Below, piece by piece: positions 59,147 through 64,000 of a DNA stretch of 64,000 nucleotides. Position numbers and translations under genes: made by a program. Numbering within the stretch: position 1 is the first letter of the stretch; each line of letters begins with the position of its first letter. This DNA is from Streptomyces sp. NRRL S-646. GTDB lineage: Bacteria > Actinomycetota > Actinomycetes > Streptomycetales > Streptomycetaceae. The DNA lies in assembly GCF_000720765.1 (NCBI RefSeq), contig NZ_JODC01000002.1, positions 336,716 through 400,715 on the forward strand, read 5' to 3'. Below the pieces are notes generated by a model that was given only the letters and a program-made list of their open reading frames with translations, was not told the DNA's origin and ran no database searches.

Positions 59147-59944
59147 TCAGCCCAGGTACCCCATCCGATGGCTGATCTCCGCCGCCCCCTTGAGCAGCAC
59201 CGGCGCCAGCTCGTGCATGCGCTCCTCGGTGAACCGGTACGCAGGGCCGGAGGCACTGAGCGCGGCGATGACCTCGCCGTCACGGGAGCGGATCGGCGCC
59301 GCCATGGCGTGCAGTCCGATCTCTAGTTCCTCCAGCGTCACCGCATATCCGCGCTCACGGGCCGCGGTGAGGTCCTTCTCCAGCTTCGCCCTCGCCGTCA
59401 GCGTGTGGGGCGTGAGCTTCTGCAGCCCGGACGTCGCGAGCACGTCCGCGCATTCCTGAGGCGACAGATGGGCCAGCAGGATCTTGCCGCTGGACGTGGC
59501 GTGGACCGGGGTGAGCTGCCCGACCCAGTTGTGCGTGCCGACCGCGCCCGGGCCCCGGACCTGGTAGAGGTTGACGGCGTAATGCTCCTGCAGGACCGCG
59601 ATGTTGACGGTCTCGCCGATCTCCTCGCTGAGCCGCTCGCACACCGGCCGGCCCTGCTGGGTGATGTCGAGCCGGCCGGTGACCGCGCCGGCCAGCCGCA
59701 CGATCCCGAAGCCGAGCCGGTACTTGCCGCGCTCGGCCGTCTGCTCCACCAGGCCGCGTGCCTCCAGCGCGCCGAGCAGGCGGAACGCGGTCGACTTGTG
59801 GACGTCGATCTCGCCGGCCACCTCGCTGACGCCCGCCTCGCCGCGCTGGGCGAGGATCTCCAGGACGCTGACGGCACGGTCGACGGACTGCACCCCGTTC
59901 ACCGCGGGAGCCGCTGTTTCGCCGTCTGCCGTGTAGTTGCTCAT
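59147..59944 (-). CDS. IclR-family regulator (copy 2)
   Basis: A 265-residue IclR protein, the same length as copy 1 and very similar throughout, with an almost identical helix-turn-helix (VHKSTAFRLLGALEARGLVE) and the same C-terminus (EISHRMGYLG). The recognition helices are the same, so both copies should bind the same operators. A perfect operator overlaps its own start codon, implying autoregulation. It sits just downstream of the purU remnant on the same strand. Confidence 0.93.
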   Translation of the reverse strand: MSNYTADGETAAPAVNGVQSVDRAVSVLEILAQRGEAGVSEVAGEIDVHKSTAFRLLGALEARGLVEQTAERGKYRLGFGIVRLAGAVTGRLDITQQGRPVCERLSEEIGETVNIAVLQEHYAVNLYQVRGPGAVGTHNWVGQLTPVHATSSGKILLAHLSPQECADVLATSGLQKLTPHTLTARAKLEKDLTAARERGYAVTLEELEIGLHAMAAPIRSRDGEVIAALSASGPAYRFTEERMHELAPVLLKGAAEISHRMGYLG

Positions 59945-59952
59945 GACGCAAC
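59936..59952. promoter_or_regulatory. Perfect operator over the iclR copy 2 start codon
   Basis: GTTGC-TCATGAC-GCAAC; the ATG (59944-59942, minus strand) lies in the spacer. The overlap with coding constrains the left arm, but the right arm is outside the gene. Confidence 0.65.
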
Positions 59953-59973
59953 TATAGGCATTTGTGTCGGGCG

Positions 59974-60744
59974 TCAGCGGAAGACGACGGTGCAGTGCCC
60001 GTTGACCAGGACGCGGCTCTCGCTGTGCCACTGCACGGCCCGGGCGAGCACCTGCGTCTCGACGTCGCGGCCGATGGTGACGAGGTCGTCCGGGTCGCGC
60101 GAGTGGTCCACGCGGACCACGTCCTGCTCGATGATCGGGCCTGTCGTCGAGGTCGGAGGTGACGTAGTGAGCCGTGGCCCCGACCAGCTTGACGCCGCGC
60201 CGGTACGCCTGGACGTAGGGCCGGGCGCCCTTGAAGCTCGGCAGGAAGGAGTGGTGGATGTTGATGGCCCGTCCGTCGAGCTGCTTGCACAGGTCGTCGG
60301 AGAGGATCTGCATGGAGCGGGCGAGGACCACGAGGTCGATGTCGAGTTCGTCGACGAGGCGCAGCAGTTGTGCCTCCGCCTCATCCTTGGTCTCCTTCGT
60401 CACCGGGATGTGGTGGAAGGGGATGCCGTAGCTCTGCGCCAGCGGCTCGAACTCGCGGCGGTTGGAGACGATCGCCGGGATCTCGATGTTGAGCGCGCCC
60501 GTGGACTTGCGGAAGAGCGGGTCGTTCAGGCAGCGGCCGAACTTCGACACCGTGATCAGGGTGCGGGTCGGGGTGGCGGCGTCGTGCAGCTGCCAGGTGA
60601 TCCGGTACGCCTCGGCGACCGGGCCGAAGCCGGCGCGCAGTACCTCCGGTGAGACGTCCGGGTCCAGGACGTCGAAGTGCACCCGCATGAAGAAGCGGTC
60701 CTGCAGCCGGTCGTCGAACTGCCGGCTCTCCAGGATGTTGCCGG
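59974..60744 (-). pseudogene. purU: Formyltetrahydrofolate deformylase, copy 2, 5'-truncated and frameshifted
   Basis: The minus strand reads PurU from GNILESRQFDDRLQDRFFMR through [20 protein letters not shown] and [13 protein letters not shown], then an extra base (T at 60142 on the plus strand) shifts the frame; the true end ([12 protein letters not shown] to NGHCTVVFR) continues in another frame to TGA at 59974. The first ~35 residues, including the start, are absent: at about 60744 the DNA switches to a phosphatase gene on the opposite strand. It is inactive. Confidence 0.88.
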
Positions 60745-61989
60745 GCCTTCGCCGAGGAACTGGCCGCCCGCGCGGCCGTCGCGGTCGACAACGCGCGCCG
60801 CTTCACCCGCGAACACACCATGGCGGTCACCCTGCAGCGCAGCCTGCTGCCCCGCACCCTGCCCGAACAGTCGGCCCTGGAGGTGGCCCACCGCTATCTG
60901 CCCGCCCAGGCCGGAGTGGGCGGGGACTGGTTCGACGTCATCCCGCTGCCCGGCACCCGCGTCGCCCTGGTCGTCGGCGACGTCGTCGGCCACGGTCTGC
61001 ACGCCGCCGCGACCATGGGCCGGCTGCGCACCGTCGTCCACAACTTCTGTGCCCTCGACCTGGCCGCCGACGAACTCCTCGGCCATCTGGACGAGTTGGT
61101 CGCCCACATCGACGAGACCGAGACCGCCGACGAAGAGAGCGAAGGCATCACCGGCGCCACCTGCCTGTTCGCGATCTACGACCCGGTCTCCGGCCGGTGC
61201 AGCATCGCCCGGGCCGGCCATCCCGGCCCCGCCCTCGTCCACCCCGACGGCATCGTCACCTTCCCCGAGGTCCCCGTCTCACCACCGCTGGGCCTGGGCT
61301 CCGGCCTGCCGGTCGAGACGGCCGAACTGCACCTGTCCGAGGGCTCCCGGCTCGCCCTGTACACCGATGGGCTCATCGAGGCCCGCGACCGCGACATCGA
61401 CACCGGGCTCGGGCTCCTGCACACCGCCCTGGCGCACCCCGGCCAGACGCCGGAGCAGGCCTGCCAGGCGGTGCTCGACGCCCTGCTGTCCGACCGGCCG
61501 GGCGACGGCATCGCCCTCCTGGTGGCGCAGACCCGGCTGCTGGACCCGGACCGCGTCGCCTACTGGGACGTGCCCGCCGATCCCGCCTCCCTCGGCCCCA
61601 TCCGCGCCACCTGCGCCCGCCGGCTGGAGGCCTGGGGCCTGGACGAGATCGCCTTCAGCACCGAACTCATCCTCAGTGAACTGGTCACCAACGCCATCCG
61701 CTACGGCAGCGATCCCATCCGGCTCCGGCTCCTGCACGACCGGGACAGCCTGATCTGCGAGGTCGCAGACGGCAGCAGCACCTCCCCGCACCTGCGCCGC
61801 GCGGCCACCACCGACGAGGGCGGCCGGGGCCTGTTCCTGGTCGCCCACTACGCCCGGCGCTGGGGAACCCGCTACACCCCGCGTGGCAAGGTCATCTGGA
61901 GCGAACGGTCCCTGGACGCCGCACCGGCAGAGCTCGACGCGACCATGGCCGACCTGCTGCTCGACCAGTGGGACGAGCCAATGCTGTGA
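60745..61989 (+). pseudogene. SpoIIE phosphatase with anti-sigma kinase domain, 5'-truncated
   Basis: The frame enters mid-protein at AFAEELAARAAVAVDNARRF, the end of a GAF domain, and continues through a complete SpoIIE phosphatase (GVGGDWFDVIPLPGTRVALV, VVGDVVGHGLHAAATMG, ARAGHPGP, LYTDGLIE) and a HATPase (ELILSELVTNAIRYGSDP; DEGGRGLFLVAHY). The PAS/GAF part is deleted at the junction with purU. An internal ATG at 60820 could give a 389-residue phosphatase-kinase without its sensor. That product is possible but unproven. Confidence 0.8.
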
Positions 61990-62011
61990 CCGCTCCCGAG
62001 GGATCCTGAAG

Positions 62012-62028
62012 GTTGCGCATCGCGCAAC
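62012..62028. promoter_or_regulatory. Perfect palindromic operator upstream of reductase copy 2
   Basis: GTTGC-GCATCGC-GCAAC, the best-matching copy of the regulon site; palindromic arms extend one base further (GGTTGCGC / GCGCAACC). Confidence 0.72.
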
Positions 62029-62063
62029 CTTCTGCGCTATTGCGCACTGATGCCGTCCATCTA

Positions 62064-62129
62064 TTGACAAGCCCCCGACCTCGCCCCAAGCATGTTGCGT
62101 ATAGCGAGCTTTGTTGTGTAATTCGAGAC
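62064..62129 (+). promoter_or_regulatory. Promoter and tandem operators of reductase copy 2
   Basis: TTGACA at 62064-62069 with a poor -10 near 62088. GTTGC-GTATAGC-GAGCT at 62094 and GTTGT-GTAATTC-GAGAC at 62113, offset 19, follow. Confidence 0.62.
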
Positions 62130-62163
62130 ACCCGGTCGGGCGCCCGCAACCCGGAGGTTCCCC

Positions 62164-63345
62164 ATGAGCATCACCGTCGTCGGCGCGTCGCTGGCAGGCC
62201 TGAGCACGGTCCGCGCGCTGCGCGCAGAGGGCTACGACGGCGAGATCGTCGTCGTGGGGGAGGAGCGCCACACCCCCTACGACCGGCCGCCGCTGTCCAA
62301 GGACTTCCTCAAGGGGGACATCGACGCCGAGGCGCTCGCGCTCGGCGACGCCGACGAGTACGAGGCCCTCCGGGCCACCTGGCTGCTGGGCGAACGCGCC
62401 GTGCGGCTGGACCCCGCGGACCGGTCCGTCACCCTGGCCGGCGGACGGCGGCTGCGCAGCGATGGTGTCGTCGTCGCGACGGGCGCCAGTCCCCGGCTGC
62501 TGCCCGGCATGGACGGTCTGGCCGGTGTCCACACCCTGCGCACCCTCGACGACGCCGAGGCCCTGCGCGCCGAACTCCTCGACGGACTGCCCCGGGTCGT
62601 CATCATCGGCGCCGGCTTCATCGGCGCCGAGGTGGCCTCCACCGCCCACCGGCTCGGCCTGCATGTCACCGTCGTGGAGGCCGTCGACGTCCCGTTGGAA
62701 CGCCAACTGGGCCGCGAGATGGGCCTGGTGGTCTCCTCGCTGCACACCGACCACGGGGTACGCCTGCTGTGCGGAACCGGCGTGGCGGGACTCACCGGCG
62801 AGGACCGGGTCACCGGGGTACGGCTGGCGGACGGGCGCCTGCTGCCGGCCGACATCGTCGTGGTCGGGGTGGGCGTACGGCCCGCCACCGACTGGCTCGC
62901 AGGCTCCGGCGTACAGGTGGACGACGGCGTGGTGTGCGACGCGGGCGGCGCGAGCAGCGTCCCGGGTGTGGTCGCCGTCGGCGACGTCGCCCGCTGGCCC
63001 AACCCGTTCACCGGACGCCACGCCCGCATCGAGCACTGGACCAACGCCACCGAGCAGGCGAAGACCGCCGCCCGCACGCTCCTCAGCGGTGAGTCCACCG
63101 CCCCCGCCCGGGTCACCGCACCGTACTTCTGGTCCGACCAGTACCAGGTGCGCATCCAGCTCGCCGGACACGTCGCGCCCGGCGACCGCCCCGAACTCAT
63201 CGAGGGCAGCCTCGACAGCCGCTCCTTCGTCTCCGTCTACCTGCGCGAGGGCGTCCCCGTCGCCGTGCTCTCCCTGAACCAGCCGAAGCTGTTCAACCGG
63301 CTCCGCCGCACCCTCGCCCCAGCCACCGCGGCCGCCGTGTCATGA
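62164..63345 (+). CDS. FAD/NAD(P)H ferredoxin reductase (copy 2)
   Basis: A 393-residue paralogue of the reductase at 22048. [20 protein letters not shown] at the N-terminus binds [18 protein letters not shown] is the class signature, [20 protein letters not shown] binds NAD and [10 protein letters not shown] is the second FAD motif. ATG at 62164 follows GGAGGTT. It may replace the reductase lost from the ferredoxin copy 2 operon. The stop overlaps the next gene. Confidence 0.93.
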   Translation: MSITVVGASLAGLSTVRALRAEGYDGEIVVVGEERHTPYDRPPLSKDFLKGDIDAEALALGDADEYEALRATWLLGERAVRLDPADRSVTLAGGRRLRSDGVVVATGASPRLLPGMDGLAGVHTLRTLDDAEALRAELLDGLPRVVIIGAGFIGAEVASTAHRLGLHVTVVEAVDVPLERQLGREMGLVVSSLHTDHGVRLLCGTGVAGLTGEDRVTGVRLADGRLLPADIVVVGVGVRPATDWLAGSGVQVDDGVVCDAGGASSVPGVVAVGDVARWPNPFTGRHARIEHWTNATEQAKTAARTLLSGESTAPARVTAPYFWSDQYQVRIQLAGHVAPGDRPELIEGSLDSRSFVSVYLREGVPVAVLSLNQPKLFNRLRRTLAPATAAAVS

Positions 63346-63779
63346 GCCCCGCACCTCAACCGCCCCTGCGGGCCCCGCAGCCGACCGCCACGAGCATTCC
63401 GCGGCACCTGCGCTACACCTGGGACCACGAGTGGCTGGTCGTGGACGAGGGCAACGCCACCGTCGGCATCACCGCGTTCGCGGCCGAGGCCCTCGGCGAC
63501 GTCGTCCACCTGCGGCTGCCCGAGGTCGGCAGCCGCGTCGAGGCGGGCGAGAGCTGCGGAGAGATCAGGTCGCTGACGGCCGTCAGCGACCTGTACGCCC
63601 CCGCCTCGGGCGAGGTCCTGGAAGTCAACACCGCGCTGGCCGACGAGCCGGGCGTCGTCAACACCGCCCCCTACACCGTCGGCTGGCTGTTCCGGCTGCG
63701 GGTCGAGAACATCGCCGGCGCCCTGTCCGCCGACGCGTACGCAGCCCACTGCGCCCACACCCAAGGAGACCGCCGATGA
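63342..63779 (+). CDS. GcvH-like protein lacking the lipoyl-lysine
   Basis: A 145-residue protein with a full GcvH fold: [40 protein letters not shown], then [20 protein letters not shown] and a C-terminal GWLFRLRV. In GcvH the lipoylated lysine lies in S-V-K-A-V-S-D; here residue 79 is threonine (ACG at 63576-63578). No other lysine exists in the protein near this site, so it cannot carry lipoate in the usual way. It is tightly coupled to the reductase and to glyA by ATGA overlaps. No gcvT or gcvP gene is in view. Confidence 0.85.
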   Translation: MSPAPQPPLRAPQPTATSIPRHLRYTWDHEWLVVDEGNATVGITAFAAEALGDVVHLRLPEVGSRVEAGESCGEIRSLTAVSDLYAPASGEVLEVNTALADEPGVVNTAPYTVGWLFRLRVENIAGALSADAYAAHCAHTQGDRR

Positions 63780-64000
63780 CCCTGTTCAACCAGTCGCTGC
63801 GCACGCTGGACCCGGACATCGCCGCCGCGGTCGACGCCGAGCTGCACCGTCAGCAGTCCACCCTCGAGATGATCGCCTCGGAGAACTTCGCCCCGGCCGC
63901 GGTCATGGAGGCGCAGGGCTCGGTGCTGACCAACAAGTACGCCGAGGGCTACCCGGGCCGGCGCTACTACGGCGGCTGCGAGCACGTGGACGTCGCCGAG
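63776..64000 (+). CDS. glyA: Serine hydroxymethyltransferase (copy 2), N-terminal part
   Basis: 75 residues to the window edge. [20 protein letters not shown] leads into [20 protein letters not shown] and [20 protein letters not shown], nearly identical to glyA at 38134. ATG overlaps the stop of the GcvH-like gene. It is truncated only by the window. Confidence 0.93.
   Translation, partial: MTLFNQSLRTLDPDIAAAVDAELHRQQSTLEMIASENFAPAAVMEAQGSVLTNKYAEGYPGRRYYGGCEHVDVAE

Overview
The window is high-GC actinobacterial DNA, almost certainly Streptomyces or a close relative. Evidence for this is the GC-rich third codon positions, many GTG starts, ATGA/GTGA gene overlaps, a mycothiol-dependent formaldehyde dehydrogenase, a streptogrisin-type protease, several SpoIIE/PP2C regulators and hairpin-rich dispersed repeats. 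It is dominated by a choline/glycine betaine catabolic locus. Gene functions are inferred from motifs and neighbourhood; no database search was possible.

Layout. 1-10.2 kb: partial GNAT gene, YhgE/Pip-type membrane protein, a two-subunit molybdenum hydroxylase (iorB-iorA), pyruvate carboxylase and a family 2 glycosyltransferase. 10.3-14.2 kb: a decaying meta-cleavage aromatic catabolic island, with a TetR pseudogene, hydratase and amidohydrolase fragments, a flavin hydroxylase fused by deletion to a truncated hydrolase, and an apparently intact extradiol dioxygenase. 14.2-18.5 kb (minus strand): sulfatase, its formylglycine-generating enzyme and an orphan betaine-type binding protein. 18.7-21.5 kb: LysR regulator divergent from mscR and a metallo-hydrolase (formaldehyde detoxification). 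21.7-44.5 kb: the main betaine locus: Rieske ferredoxin, reductase, Rieske oxygenase, IclR, choline dehydrogenase, MetF-like protein, purU, betaine aldehyde dehydrogenase, proVWX transporter, dimethylglycine oxidase, folD, glyA and soxB-DA-G. 44.9-57.2 kb: acyltransferase-like membrane protein, protease, three SpoIIE-type phosphatases, TetR, SigJ-like sigma factor, EF-hand protein. 57.3-64.0 kb: a second, partly broken betaine cluster: ferredoxin, folP, IclR, purU pseudogene, truncated phosphatase, reductase, GcvH-like protein, glyA (cut by the window edge).

Together the central genes encode choline -> betaine aldehyde -> glycine betaine -> dimethylglycine -> sarcosine -> glycine -> serine, with uptake by ProVWX. 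The released one-carbon units go to folate enzymes (folD, metF-like, glyA, purU) and free formaldehyde goes to mscR plus the metallo-hydrolase.

The most notable observations are: (1) an apparently undescribed regulon signature, tandem 17-bp sites GTTGC-N7-GCAAC whose starts lie 19-20 bp apart, in front of nearly every betaine transcription unit in both clusters and of mscR; (2) a GcvH-like protein whose lipoyl-lysine position is threonine; (3) a sarcosine oxidase delta-alpha fusion created through a dispersed repeat, the same repeat family that replaces the C-terminus of purU; (4) two purU copies, both damaged; and (5) several deletion junctions that fuse or truncate genes, which are either real genome decay or assembly faults.
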